In this document: piece by piece, positions 1 through 11,507 of the stretch
Layout of the letters: every line of letters begins with the position of its first letter
Numbering within the stretch: position 1 is the stretch's first letter
NCBI RefSeq assembly: GCF_016545825.1
Contig: NC_052614.1
Coordinates: forward strand, 27,863,669-27,927,668
DNA from: Eucalyptus grandis
Lineage: Eukaryota > Streptophyta > Magnoliopsida > Myrtales > Myrtaceae
Direction: 5' to 3'
DNA: 64,000 nucleotides
The notes under the pieces: generated by a model
The model's input: only the letters and a program-made list of their open reading frames with translations
The model's database searches: none
What the model was told of the DNA's origin: nothing
Program-made: the position numbers and the translations under genes

Positions 1-560
1 ACAAGCTTGACAGATCGGGCCGCGCCCAATCGTCTCGCACGCCTACGAGCCGAGATCCTCGGGAATCGACACAACCCGAAAATAATAATAATAATAATAA
101 TAAAAAAGAAACACATCGAGACCTACCGCGGGGGAGAGGCACGCGTCGGCGAGGGTCGGCGGCCAAGGTCCAGACGCCGCGACAACCGGAGGAGGCCCTT
201 CGCTCATGGCCTCACCCTTCGCTCTCTGTTTCTCGGTCTCCCTCCTCTCTCGCGGCTCTCTCTCTTTCCCCGAACGCACCCCCTTCTGGCCGACTCTCCC
301 TCTCTCGCTTTTAAGCTCGGCCAGCAATCGCGCATGGCTCCTGCCACTGCCAGCTGCCTTACCGGCCTAGCCCTCCAAGCTGGGATCATGCCGCTCGATC
401 CTCTGCCTCGCCTGTTCCTCTGGCTTGTATCTTGCTTTGTCATATTTCTGCAGAGCGTAGGAGAGAGAGAGGAAGAGGAAAAATGAGAGGCCGGGCTAGG
501 CCCAAGCCAAAGGAAATGGACAAAGAAAAAAAAGGAAAGAAGGCCGGGCTCGGCGGGCCG
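1..560. other. GC-rich unassigned segment with an AAT microsatellite
   Basis: I recognise no gene here. The segment is clearly GC-richer than what follows and carries an (AAT)n run at about 82-105. The GC-rich wording around 540-580 resembles retrotransposon-derived DNA, but I see no terminus that would define an element. Open frames on both strands here are low-complexity Arg/Ser/Pro-rich strings and are not supported as genes. Confidence 0.4.
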
Positions 561-563
561 GCC

Positions 564-1182
564 TGGCCCCGGCCCAGTCTCGCTTGTTTTTTTTTTTTCT
601 TTTTTTAAATAATAGTTCTTTTAATTAATTTTCTTTTTTCTTCCCTTTTAAGAAAATGTCTCTATTACTACTTATGCAAATGTTCCTATTGTCTATATGC
701 CATGTAATTTAATTGAAGTTATTTTTGCTAGAATTTAAAATTTAATCCATAATTTTCTATACAATTAATATATGATTAAACCGGTTATCAAAATTTAGGT
801 ATCAACATTACATACATACATACATTCATTTAACATATATAAACATATCAAATCATGCTAACGGGTGTTTCAAAATACTGGCTAAGTATATCCAACACAT
901 CCTCTTTGAACTTCGAGTTAGTTTGAAGATTACAAGGTAACGCTGATCAAAACCAAATGTTTTTAAGGCGCCCTTAATTGAATCGAATTATTGAGTTCAA
1001 GATTTGAGAAGAAGTATTTTCAAGAGACTGATAGGGGTACTTGACAATTCCTTACCGCATAATATAATCTTTTATCTTACAAGTAACAGAATATCTTCTT
1101 GATAAATCACAATCATTAAAACTACATTGATCAAGGCTAATTTATTCCTTGTAGATTGTACATCTAGAAAGAGTTTCGTGCA
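564..1182. repeat. Downstream flank of the OPT 3' unit, copy A
   Basis: This stretch is near-identical in order and wording to 10885-11507, the flank just 3' of OPT gene 2. Both run from the CCCCGGC...AGTCT motif through the ATTTAGGTATCAA motif to the stop codon of exon 6. It therefore belongs to a duplicated block that also includes the orphan exon 6. No gene is visible in it. Confidence 0.75.
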
Positions 1183-1797
1183 TCAATTGATTGGGCAACC
1201 ATCAACCTCTATGCCTTTAGCTGTTGGACATGCTGCTAGTTCACAGTGTTCTCCATTTGTTCCCCACCAAGTAATGCTTTTATTCTCCATGCCCACTGAA
1301 AAGTATAAAAGCACGGCCATGAATGCCGTTCCCGCGTCTAGGGCTGCCGAGAGGACATAGTTGTATCTCTGCCACCACTGCTTTTGATATCGGAAGACGA
1401 AGAAATTGAATATTGTTCCAACTAGAACCCAAGCATTGTAGTTTAATGGTGTAGCTGGTGGCATCATTGCTGTCGCCCCTAATAAGACTGGAAGATTAAT
1501 AAGAGGAATCCAAGATTGATTGGGAAACGCCTTGTGTAGTAGCCATACTATGATAGGTCCTATTGCACCTCCAAGGAAAAACCAGTTTATTTCTCGATAG
1601 TTACCGAGTGCTCCAAAGATCCGTCTAGGTCCAGCCAAACCCCAAATGACAGAGGCATCAAAGAAAACCCGGTCACTTGGACACGTCCAGGGACTATCCA
1701 AGGGAAGGAGATCATCTTGGCATATGTTGGTGACAGAGTTCAGCAGCCACCTTGCCAATGCAATGTTGACGGTTCCAGCAAGAATTGTACCTATCAA
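1183..1797 (-). pseudogene. Orphan last exon (exon 6) of an oligopeptide transporter
   Basis: The exon is open for 615 nt including the stop and starts directly after a CAG acceptor, exactly like exon 6 of the three OPT genes. It encodes the C-terminal membrane part of an OPT transporter, ending in a Gly-Cys-Pro-Ile-Asn tail. It is closest to exon 6 of gene 2. No exons 1-5 lie between it and exon 6 of gene 1, which starts only 716 bases upstream. It has replacements not shared by the others, such as Ala-Arg-Trp where the paralogs have Ala-Trp-Trp, and Asn for Lys before Gln-Ser-Trp. It is either a leftover of a deleted tandem copy or an alternative terminal exon for gene 1; the acceptor is intact, so splicing is possible in principle. 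Confidence 0.8.
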
Positions 1798-2512
1798 CTG
1801 TGATGACACAAGGATAGAATACTAAGGTTGTTTCGAAATTACTAGATGCCACGATTACTTAATTAATGAGTAGCAACAAGAGGGTGGATATTTGACAATT
1901 AAGTCTACTAAGATTTTATTGCTAGCTTTAGCAAATGTGTCATTTCAGGAGATCCAAATTATGCACTACGATTTACTCGCGTCTATGATTTCGGTGAGTA
2001 TTTCTTTTTTGTAAGTGCCTAGGATGTTGATCTTGCTTTGGATGATATATGATGCTGCGATGAGATGCTTGCTCGAAAATGCCAACAGCTTCATCGTAGT
2101 TCTGTTGGAAAATGGAAAGGTTAGCTTAAATCTTTGAACATATAAAGTTTTGTGTTTTATATTTGACAGTTATTCACTCAGAATAGTCTTTCTGGAACAG
2201 TGAAAAGAGTTACCCCACAGATAGGGGATCTCTAACTATAGTAATGTATATTGTAAATATCACAAATGAGTTCTCGAGTTAATACTCTCCTATCATGGTT
2301 CAGTCACTTTTTCATCAGGTTTGATGAACATATTAACACTTTTAAAACAGCAAGGAAATCAACCAATTTGCTTCTCTGGTTATTTTCCTCCAATTTATTT
2401 TTATAAATGTGATACCTAAAACTTATGGAATATTTGTACAACTCATATATAACCACACTGATTGTGACTAAATTTTTTCTGTAAGTTCTGCATCTAGAAA
2501 GATCTTCATGCA
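1798..2512. repeat. Spacer between orphan exon and OPT gene 1
   Basis: The segment 1798-2430 matches intron 5 of gene 2 (12123-12720). Around 2430 the similarity switches from intron 5 sequence to the sequence found just downstream of OPT stop codons (compare 11440-11507). The join of an intron to a 3' flank is what an unequal crossover or deletion between tandem copies would leave. No coding exon is visible. Confidence 0.65.
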
Positions 2513-5500
2513 TTAGTTGACTGGGCAACCATCAACCTCTATGCCTTTGGCTGTTGGACATGCTGCTAATTCACAATGTTCTCCATTTGTTCCCCACCAA
2601 GTTAAACTTTTATTCTCAATGTTGACCGCAAAGTATAAAAGCACAGCCATGAATGCCACTCCTGCATCCAGGGCTGCTGAGAGAACATAGTTGTATCTCT
2701 GCCACCACTGCTTTCGATACCGGAAGATGAAGAAATTGAATATTGTTCCTACTAGAATCCAGGCACTGTAGTTTAATGGTGTAGCTGCTGGCATCATTCC
2801 TGTTGCCCCTAATAAGACTGGAAGATTAATAAGAGGAATCCAAGATTGCTTGGGGAACGTCTTGTGTAGGAGCCATACTATAATAGGTCCTATTGCACCT
2901 CCAAGGAAAAACCAGTTCATGGCTTGATAGTTTCCAAGTGTTCCAAAGATCCGTCTGGGTCCAACTAACCCCCATATGACAGATGCATCAAAGAAAACTC
3001 GGTCACCTGGACATGTCCATGGACTATCCGGTGGAAGGAGATCGTCTTGGCATATGTTGGTTACAGAGTTCAGCAGCCACCATGCCACTGCAATGTTGAT
3101 AGTTCCAGCAAGAATTGTACCTATGAACTGTGAGGACACAAGAATAGAATACTAAGGTAGTTTCGGAATAATTAGATGCCACACATACTTATTTGATAAA
3201 TAGCAACAAGAGGGATGATACTTAAGAATCTTGTCATACCCTTGAAAGTCTAGTAAGATTTGATTGCTAGCTTTTGTAAATGTCATTTCAAGAGATCCAA
3301 ACTATACCCTGAGCGTTATTTACGTCTATGAGCTTTGTGAGTATTTCCTTTTTTGCAAGTGCACATGATGTCAATCTTGATTTGGATGATATATGATGCT
3401 GCCACAAGCAACGTGCTTGTTCTAAAATGCCAACTGCTTCATCTTAATTCTGTTGAAAAGGGAAAGTCTAGCTTAAATCCTTGAACATAGAAAGTTGTGT
3501 TTTTTATATGCAGATCTTCACTCAAGATTGTCTTCCTGGAACAGTAAAAAGAGTTATCCTGAAGGTGGGGGAGCTTTAACTCTTTAACTATAGTAGTGTA
3601 AATTTGTAAATGTTCTCAAGTTTATACTCTCCTATCACGGTTCAATCTCACCTTTTTATCAGGTTTGATGAAAAAATATGTTTTAAAGAAACAAGAAATT
3701 TGATTGATTTGCTTCTTGGGCTATTTTCATCCAATTTACTTACTATGGATATGATACCAGAAATTCATGGTAAAAAATTTGTTACTGGAAATCAGTAATT
3801 GTTTGTAGGTTGTCCGCATCAGTAGCACTAGATAAGTCAGTGGATCTATATTAAGTTTGGTTGGCTTACTTTTGGCATAGTTGATAAATGGTATCAAATG
3901 GTTAGGAGCAGTAAAAAGTACCTGAACTAAGAACATCGATCTTGGAGGTATCTTCATGTAGTGTCCCAGCTTAAAATCATTGAGAAAGAAAACAGCCTGA
4001 GCCATGCTGATGTATCCATATGTTTTAAAGCAAACATTTGCTATAGGTCTTCCTGGCAATATGATGCCCATTATGTATTCTGTGATTATATTTAGTCCCG
4101 GTGTCTGTAGATAGAGAAAGATCGTTGTTGAGTATGATGTCTTTTTACATAGAAATTATGTCAAGAATAAACAGTCGACCGTAAAAAAAAAGTCAAGAAC
4201 AAATGTGCCATAACTCTTGATTCATACCTGATTTGTTGTGGCGGTGATGATACTAATGGGAAGGGTGAACACAAATGCAAGGGTGCTACCAAAGAGAAGC
4301 CCCCACCATGGCATTTGGACCTGATCATTCAGGAAGATGCATAGAGCAAGAGACACCACCAGACTTACAATGAGCAACAAGTGAAACCACCATGAGGGTA
4401 TGTCTTTGTATCGCCTCATCAATTTTGTATGGATATCTGCCTTCCCTTTGTGAGAATCACGATAGCGCTCATAGATCTCTCTGTTGAATGTAATTGTACA
4501 TCACTGTCTATATGTCTCATGAATTCAAGAAAATCAAATACTTTACAAGGAAAAAAAAAAACACCGTTCTGATTCTTGAGAGTTTTTTCATTATCTTAGT
4601 CATTACATCTCTATGTCATAACTATAAGGATCACCTTAGTTTGCAGAAAAGTTATTTGAAACTGTAAATTCAGTTTCTTTCAAGGTTTCATTTTCAGATC
4701 TTTACAATCTTGCCCTGGTATTTTCTTTGCACATGCTGCTTGATGTCCTAATCAAGTACTCGAGACAAAGTCTAAATGAACTTATCAGGGTGAAAAGATG
4801 TACCTGCCATAGAAGAAGGTCACATGAGTTATTGTTGATGCAATGGTCGCAAAACCAAAGCCATAAAAGAGAGCAAAGAACATGCTTAAATGAATTCGGC
4901 CTTGCTCCTCGTACTTTGGAATGTCCAACTCAAACTTGTCGTTTACAATTGCTGTTATATCGTACCTTTCACCTTGCGCCGTGAACAAGTGCGAGGAAAA
5001 AATGGGGAATCTATTTGCACCATACAGGTTAAACCCCCAATAGGCTATGGGCATTACGACATAGATTATTAATGCGTATCCCACAAAAATGTTGACTATG
5101 GCAAAGAAGGGGCAGACTAGAGGGCTGGACAGGAAGGATGCCACCGTTGTCCAGTCGAGCGTCAAGGCTCCAAGTCCAAGGCCTCGCATACCCGAGCCAA
5201 TCTGCTGGGCGGTGACTGAATTGGAGAATACCCAGCAGACCCATGATACATTGGTGAGCGTGGAAAAGAGGTATCCGGGGACAACGTACCATGAGAAGCT
5301 GCAGATCAGTACAATGACAAAGAATTTTGCCCGTGACATGCGCTGTTCGTCCCTCTCATGTAAAGCCCTGCATCAATTTGTATAAAATGATCTACTTAAG
5401 GTCAAGCACATGAAATGCACATTCTGGATATTTTATAACAGTTGTGAAAGCTCATATTATTTTGTTGTTGGAAATTGGTGATTCATTTTCAACAAAGTCT

Positions 5501-8500
5501 AGAAACCACTAGCTTAATGGAGAAGAAATGAGTCGGCAACATTGCACGTCCATGCAAGAAAAGATGAAGAGTCCAAGTTGAACTTGAAGACTCTGTGAAG
5601 AAGCATCAAAGAAAAACCTAAAACAGGCTAGGGAAATCTACATGCATGGGAAACACGTGAAAAGCCTCAAGCTGATCAAGAAAAGATGGGCACACATTAT
5701 AAAATATTATAACTTGAACGTGAAGGAAAAGTGATGGGCAGCCGCAACAATAGAAAAATGAAGAATAAGGCTGAAGGAGAACAAGCTCTACGTGCATGGG
5801 AAATTTGTGCATGGGAAATCTTGAAGAAAGTCAACAATGGCTGCTTCACCATGAAGAAAGAATGATCTAGAGTACGTGGGCAGCAAGAACAGAAAATTAG
5901 AGAAAAATGGAGAAGGAACGAGAAGCTTGGAGGAAAGAAGAAAAGAAAAGCAAAGTCCAACTTGGACTTTGACTAGAAGAAAAGAAGCCGCAACAAGCAG
6001 AAGCTAAGGAACGCAAGCTGAAATTTTATATTATTTTATGTACTCTTAGTCGGTAGATATGGCGGTGAACTCACGCCTATAAATAGGCTTGTAATTGATC
6101 ATTTGAGGTGTGTGAGGGGAAACCCTCCACCGAGAGTGTGAGGTCCACCTTGTGTGGGAAAATCCTCCACCATGACTAATCTTCATCAAACTATTTCCTT
6201 CAACTAATAAAACTATTTCCCCCATATCTCATGTCCTATATCCTTCAAATTATCCTACATTGTCCCTTGTTCATCCTCTACAAAATATACCATACACTTG
6301 CACACACCACTAACCAAAAACTATAATCCATATCCAAGACCATGCTTCCGCACATACAAATCCAAAAATTTTAACATTTGTGAATGCATCCATCGATTGA
6401 CAATAACGAAGGACAAGGCGATCGACTTTCCATATATGTACAGTGTATCTTCTGAAACTATTTAGATCATGCAGATAAATGACAATTTCTTGTTTATAAA
6501 GATAATCAAATGCAGGAGCGAAGGCTTTGGATGTCTCTGCAGCGAGTTGCAACCACTTGCGTGCTGCAATACACAACTCAGTTCCTTGTTAGAAAGGATT
6601 TACACTTTTATCTGATCCTAAAGCAGGGTATGAAAGAAAGCGGATGTTAGAATCTGTATTTCCATTAGTTTCGTGGCCGACACAGTTCAGGTTTGTCCTC
6701 GGAACATGGGGTACTTGCGAGCATCATTGGAGTTTAAATGGTGGGGGCAAATTGGTGCATGTAGTTCCTCCCAATTTCAAGGTACCAGAAGCAGCAAGAA
6801 GTAGAAATAGCGAATGGGACCTTGTGAGACTGAGGCTGAAGTGGGCTTGATGGTGTCTGTAGTTTGATTGAGAAGCTCTTGGCTTTATCGTCCTGTACAA
6901 AGTAGATTTTCCTGAATCTTTTTGTGGGGGGTGTGAATACGTTGTGAGATATTTTTGAGTGGTGAACTGGTATAGCCTCAATTTCCACACTAAGCGACAT
7001 GGTTTTGTGGGTCCCTGGTGCCTCTTATCTAGAACTTTGACTAGAGAGAGATGGGGTTACGGATTTCTTATGACCACCGTAAGCTTACGGTCCATGTTGA
7101 TGGCATGGCACATCCCTCTATTTTGGTCACGACCGGAGAGAGCGAGAGGGAGAGAGAGGAGCTGGTTGTACTGCATGTGACCCACATATTCAAGTTGCCG
7201 TGACAAGACAAAGGAATCGAGTAGAAGAAAAAGCAGTGATCCTAAGGCGTCCAAAGCAAAGTAGACAATCCGAGAAATCCTAATCCACATTCACGGATCG
7301 TGGGCTTCATCTGACAGTGACAAGACGTGGGTTTTCATGGTATGGTTTCGGTATTCAAGTGACATTGTAGTGGGAGTTAGAAAAAAGGAAGAGTCTGAGC
7401 TCCGGTCGAATCAACGCGGTGTCGGTGTAGTAACCTACGTAGTACCGATATAATTACATGACGCAACATAACACGACACGACACGCCAACACGTCATTTC
7501 TTAAAAATAAAAAATTTCGACACATTCCGATACGTTATATATTAAATATATTTTTATATATAAATACATAAATAATAATAATAATAGCCTAGAATTAATT
7601 TACACAAAAAATATTAAATAATATCATTCATTATTTTAATTTGTTACAATAATACATAAAACTTATAGGGAAAAAACATTGTTTAAAGAAAAATGCTGAA
7701 ATGATATTTTTAAATTTATTTATTTATCATATATAGCATTTTTTATTACTTCTTTCATAGTAAAAGACTTTTTAAAAAAATTAAAACAATTATAAAAAAC
7801 AAAATTGAAAAAAAAAATTGATCCGTGCGTGTATATTTATAACAATTTTATTACTTCTTTTATTACTTCTTTTGTGTATATTTATATTTTGACCTCTCAA
7901 GTATTATAAATTTTTAAAATTGACCTGTGCGTGTTGGAATTGCGTGTCGGAATTCTAGACTCGTGTGTCGGAGAGAGTTGACCACGTGTCGGATTTTTTT
8001 ACACTCGTTGACCGCTTGTCAGAGCGTGTTAAATACGTGTCGGAGTGTCGGATACGACACGAAAGCTTCCGGAGAGTGTCTGTGCTACATAGGTAGTAAC
8101 TAGTTTTACTCATGTTGGGTCTTTCTCTGTCTATGCTATCTTGCCATTAGCATCATCTCCATGGAACACTTAACTCCCACCAGTTATATCTCCTTCTGTT
8201 TTCACGCGAATTCTGATAAGAAAGCAAGGAAGGGGAGGCAAAAGAGTGGTAATTCACCGGAAAAAGGAGACTTGGACGAGGGCAGAAGGCCACCACATGT
8301 GAGCTGGTTCCACAACGTATTTCCTCAACAGCCCTGCCCATCCGTATCCCAACACCTGCATATATCCAATTCCACCATTAACAGGGTTCACCACCCATCT
8401 CCAGCTCCACTTCACGAGTTACCGTCTTGTTTCTCTACATCTAAGTTTCACTATTTACCCTAGTGTTCAAGATTGCCGTGCCATTTAACGATTCCAGCAC

Positions 8501-9649
8501 AAGGATCACGACAGTTTCCAATAGTACTGTGGATTTCTCATGATATGTTCAGATATTATCAATCTTCACTTCAAAATGGGCAAGGACGATTCGGAGCATC
8601 ATGAAAAAAGTAATATCTAAACGAAAATTAGAACGAGTGAAGCACCGTAATTACACCTACGAAGTACAGTAAACAAATCAATCTTTATTTTCATGATGCA
8701 ATTTATATTTGACTTGTTCGATTCCCTGCACGAAATGGAAACTTGTGTTGACTCCGATGGTTCTGTAGGAGTGATCTTGTCTAGCTATCTTTTGTTTTTT
8801 CTTCTTTTTTCTTAGTCTTTTATTGTTGTTGAGGAAGTAGTCGATAGAACAACCTTGCTCATGGATGGAAAAGATAATTCGACCGATCTATGTAATTTAT
8901 AATTGCGGGCGGCATTCACTGAACCGCAAGAAATTAATACTGCCTATGAAAGTACGCATCAAGTGGCAAAATTTATGATGTTCAAAAGCTAACTCGTCAT
9001 ACGTCTCTCTTTTCTCAGCTACTCCCTTGCAAAAGGTGAGAAGGAGAAACCCGAGGATTGAACAATTACGAGTCAAGCAGCTGATGATAGGTTTTATCTA
9101 TTGAATTTCGAAAGAGAATAAAAGAAAAATGAATAAAACGACCTGCGTCGTGATGATGAGAAGCCATCCGGCAAAGAACGAAATGCTTCGGTGATAAAAC
9201 GCCTTGATGATGGTCACAATCCCGATGCCATAAGCCGTCCCGGATCCAGCATTGGCGAATACGGAGATGAGCACGTGTTCCTTCAAGTTGAACGGGCCAG
9301 GGTTGAGCGAGAAGAGCTGGGACCCGAACCCGGGGATCCGGAACTTGGCCTTGGGCAGTGTCGCGGCCATGAAGCGGCCAATGGGGAGCGTGGCGACCAG
9401 GACAGTGATCTGGGTGACTATGAGGGGCTCAGTTCGGAAGGCCATGAACTGGTTGATGAAAGAGAGGAGGGCACAAGAGAGGAGGCCCAAGAACCACATG
9501 CGGAAGGTCCAGACCGGCAAGGTGGGGTCGTCGGTGTTGGTCACGGTGAGGCGGACCTCCTCGATGGGCGAGAGGTCGTCCTCATCGACGGCATCGTCGA
9601 GCTCGGATGGTCTGGTGGTGGGTGGTGGTTGGAGCTCCAGCGTGCTCAT
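2513..9649 (-). CDS. Oligopeptide transporter (OPT family, PT clade), gene 1
   Basis: Exons in gene order: 9143-9649, 8258-8355, 4804-5367, 4228-4480, 3922-4104, 2513-3127. All borders are GT/AG, phases agree, and the total is 739 codons, normal for plant OPT proteins of about 730-760 residues. The family imports small peptides or metal chelates with protons across membranes; the exact substrate cannot be read here. Visible family marks are the NPG motif in exon 1 (SLNPGPFN), the KIPPR motif in exon 5 (KIPPRSMF), many hydrophobic membrane segments and a C-terminal CP...GCPVN tail. The chosen ATG matches the N-terminus of the paralogs (M-S/G-T-x-E). Intron 2 is enlarged by a solo LTR and a hAT MITE. 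A TATA box lies about 90 bases upstream of the ATG. I see no break, so it is likely functional. Confidence 0.93.
5466..6376 (+). mobile_element. Solo LTR in intron 2 of OPT gene 1
   Basis: The 911-bp segment begins TGTTGG, ends TTAACA and is flanked by the 5-bp direct repeat TTTGT (5461-5465 and 6377-6381). The same intron in OPT genes 2 and 3 runs straight across this point without it. A promoter-like CTATAAATAG lies near 6077, as expected inside a Copia-type LTR read on the plus strand. No internal coding region remains, so it is a solo LTR left by LTR-LTR recombination. Confidence 0.85.
7435..8092. mobile_element. hAT-type MITE in intron 2 of OPT gene 1
   Basis: The 658-bp element is flanked by a perfect 8-bp direct repeat GTAGTAAC (7427-7434 and 8093-8100), the duplication length typical of hAT elements. 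Its ends are imperfect inverted repeats: it starts CTACGTAGTACCGA, and the other end read in reverse is CTATGTAGCACAGA. Genes 2 and 3 have only one GTAACT-like site at the matching place. It is AT-rich and has no transposase. Confidence 0.85.
8581..8927. other. Unclassified insertion in intron 1 of OPT gene 1
   Basis: Intron 1 of gene 1 is 787 nt against 449 and 451 nt in genes 2 and 3. Alignment by eye places the extra sequence between TTCACTTCAAA-like and AAGAAAT-like words shared by all three. A GCAAG word occurs on both sides (near 8580 and 8928), which may be a 5-bp target duplication. I cannot name the element. Confidence 0.5.
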
Positions 9650-9733
9650 GATTGTGGGCGGCAGAAAGTGCACTCGAGCGCGAGAGGAGGGTGGCGGGGG
9701 TGGTGGTGGTGTTATAGTGTCGAGAAGGTCTGG

Positions 9734-9740
9734 TTTTATA
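9734..9740 (-). promoter_or_regulatory. TATA box of OPT gene 1
   Basis: On the minus strand this reads TATAAAA, about 85-90 bases before the ATG at 9649. The same word in the same context (CTGGTTTTATA on the plus strand) occurs upstream of gene 2, which supports it as a core promoter element. Confidence 0.6.
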
Positions 9741-9777
9741 CTACAACGTACTTGACTTTTCAGTTCTTGTAAGTGTA

Positions 9778-10130
9778 GATGGTGAATGATTGAGCGCGGA
9801 AGAAGAGAGTCCAGAAAGGAGATTATTCTTCTGTGGAAAAATAGAATGGAGCTAGAAAAGTTTTGTGTAGCGGGCCACTTGCGGCGCATGGTCCCATCCA
9901 TTTCATGCAATTAGAAAATATTGAGAAAATCCAAAGTCTTGACCCCAAAACCCAAGTTCTCAGTGGAAGATCCGGGGAATCAAAGGAGAAATTCTGAATG
10001 GTTCAATTTGGTATCAGTCGTCACAGATGGTCCAGCAGACGATGTCTCTCTTACCTTTGAAATGTGACAAACAATTCTACGGTAAAAGCTACTTAAGTGA
10101 GAGGATGAAAGCTATGTCATATAATGGTGT
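9778..10130. repeat. OPT upstream-region repeat unit, single copy at gene 1
   Basis: This segment, upstream of OPT gene 1, matches the units repeated at 42840-43770: a GGAAAAATAGAATGGAGC word, then CCCATCCATTTCATGCA, then AAAATCCAAAGTCTTGACCC, then a TGTCTCTCTTACCTTTGAAATG word and CTACTTAAGTGAGAG. It is part of the ancestral OPT promoter region. Confidence 0.7.
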
Positions 10131-10134
10131 TTTA

Positions 10135-10522
10135 GGACGGGGATGATAACCATTCTATTTGTGGACATAAATTCTGGCTAAAAATAGATTTTTCTATCTT
10201 TATTCTCTAGACACGTTTTTTAACAAAAATATACGTTTCATGACAACACAAAATTTCTCCTTTCTAAGTCGCAGACAAGCGATGGGGTGAGGTGGGCGAG
10301 TGGTGGCGACAGATGATGGGGGGAAGCGGCCAGCAGGTAGCAACGATTAGTGAGTGACCAATTAGTAACGAATGCGAGCGATGAGAAAATTTTTTATTTC
10401 TCATTTCTATTCTAAAAATTGAAAAATGAAATTGTGTTACCAAATAGATTTCTACACCAAACTTGTTCCTTGGAACAGAAATATAGATTTTGTCAGAAAT
10501 AAAATAGTTACCATGGACACCC
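10135..10522. mobile_element. Harbinger-like MITE upstream of OPT gene 1
   Basis: The paralogous upstream sequence near 43110 reads continuously through GGTGTTTACGATAC, while here about 390 bp lie between GGTGTTTTA and TAAGATACG. The ends are weak inverted repeats (GGGGATGATAACCATTCTATTT against GGGTGTCCATGGTAACTATTTTATTT read in reverse) and the flanks fit a 3-bp TTA/TAA duplication with one mismatch. The interior has a GC-rich core. Classification is tentative. Confidence 0.5.
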
Positions 10523-11507
10523 TAAGATACGAAAGTGTGGAATCATGTGTATCGTTGCAATAATAAGCGTTATGTAAAAAATGATAATGCAAATAAGGGG
10601 CAAATGACTCTAGAAGTGACATAACTTTCGCATAGCCAGATTACTTCAATCTAAGTCGAAGAAAAAATAATCGTTTAGGTTCCTTCGATGACAAATTCTG
10701 ATGACTCGTCCTACTAGCATTTTCAATAAAATTTTAATTGTTACCTAACTTTTCTTATGAAAAGTCAACATGGTGATGACCTAGCCCTCATGTTAAAACT
10801 TAGGGTTAATATCACCAAAAATTCCAAACTGATACACACATATGATAAATTTATTATAAATTGATCTTTTGGCTATCAAAAACCCGGTTTGGCCCCGGCT
10901 TAGTCTTACTTGTTTTTTTCTTCTTCTTTTTTAAATAATAGTTCTTTTAATTAATTTTTTTTTTTTTTGTCTTTTAACAAAAAGTCTCTATTACTACTAA
11001 TGCAAATGCTCATAATGTCTATATGCCATGCAATTTAATTGAAATTATTTTTGCTAGGATTTAAAATTTAATCCCTAATTTTTTATGCAATTAATAAATA
11101 ATTAAACGGGTTATCAAAATTTAGGTATCAAAATTACGTCTGTACAAATGTTCATTTAACCTATATACACATATCAAATCATGCAATGAGTGTTTCAAAA
11201 TACTGGCTAAGTATATCTGACACATCCTCTTTGAACTTCGAGTTAGTTTGAAGATTGCAAAAAAACGTTGATCAAAACCAAATCTTTTTAAGGCGGCCTT
11301 AATTGAATCGAATTATTGAGTGCAAGATTTGATAAGAAGTATTTTCAATAGACTGATAGGGGTACTTGACAATTCCTTACCACATAATATAATCTTTTAT
11401 CTTATGAGTAACATAATATCTTCTTGATAAATCACAATCATTAAAACCACACTGATCGAGGCTGATTTATTCCTTGTAGATTGTACATCTAGAAAGAGCT
11501 TCGTGCA
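10523..11507. other. Intergenic stretch between OPT genes 1 and 2
   Basis: No gene is visible. From about 10800 there is a TTAATATCACCAAAAATT...TTTTGGCTATCAAAA segment related to words inside the 21937-22821 element. From 10885 on it is the flank shared with 564-1182. Confidence 0.5.

Noticed and set aside
7..486. Plus-strand open frame of 159 codons in GC-rich DNA
   Set aside because: It starts with a poly-Ile/Lys stretch from the AAT microsatellite and continues as compositional bias; not supported as a gene.
9191..9772. Plus-strand open frame of 193 codons
   Set aside because: It is antisense to exon 1 of OPT gene 1, and its length comes from the GC-rich exon. The OPT frame has clear family motifs; this one has none.
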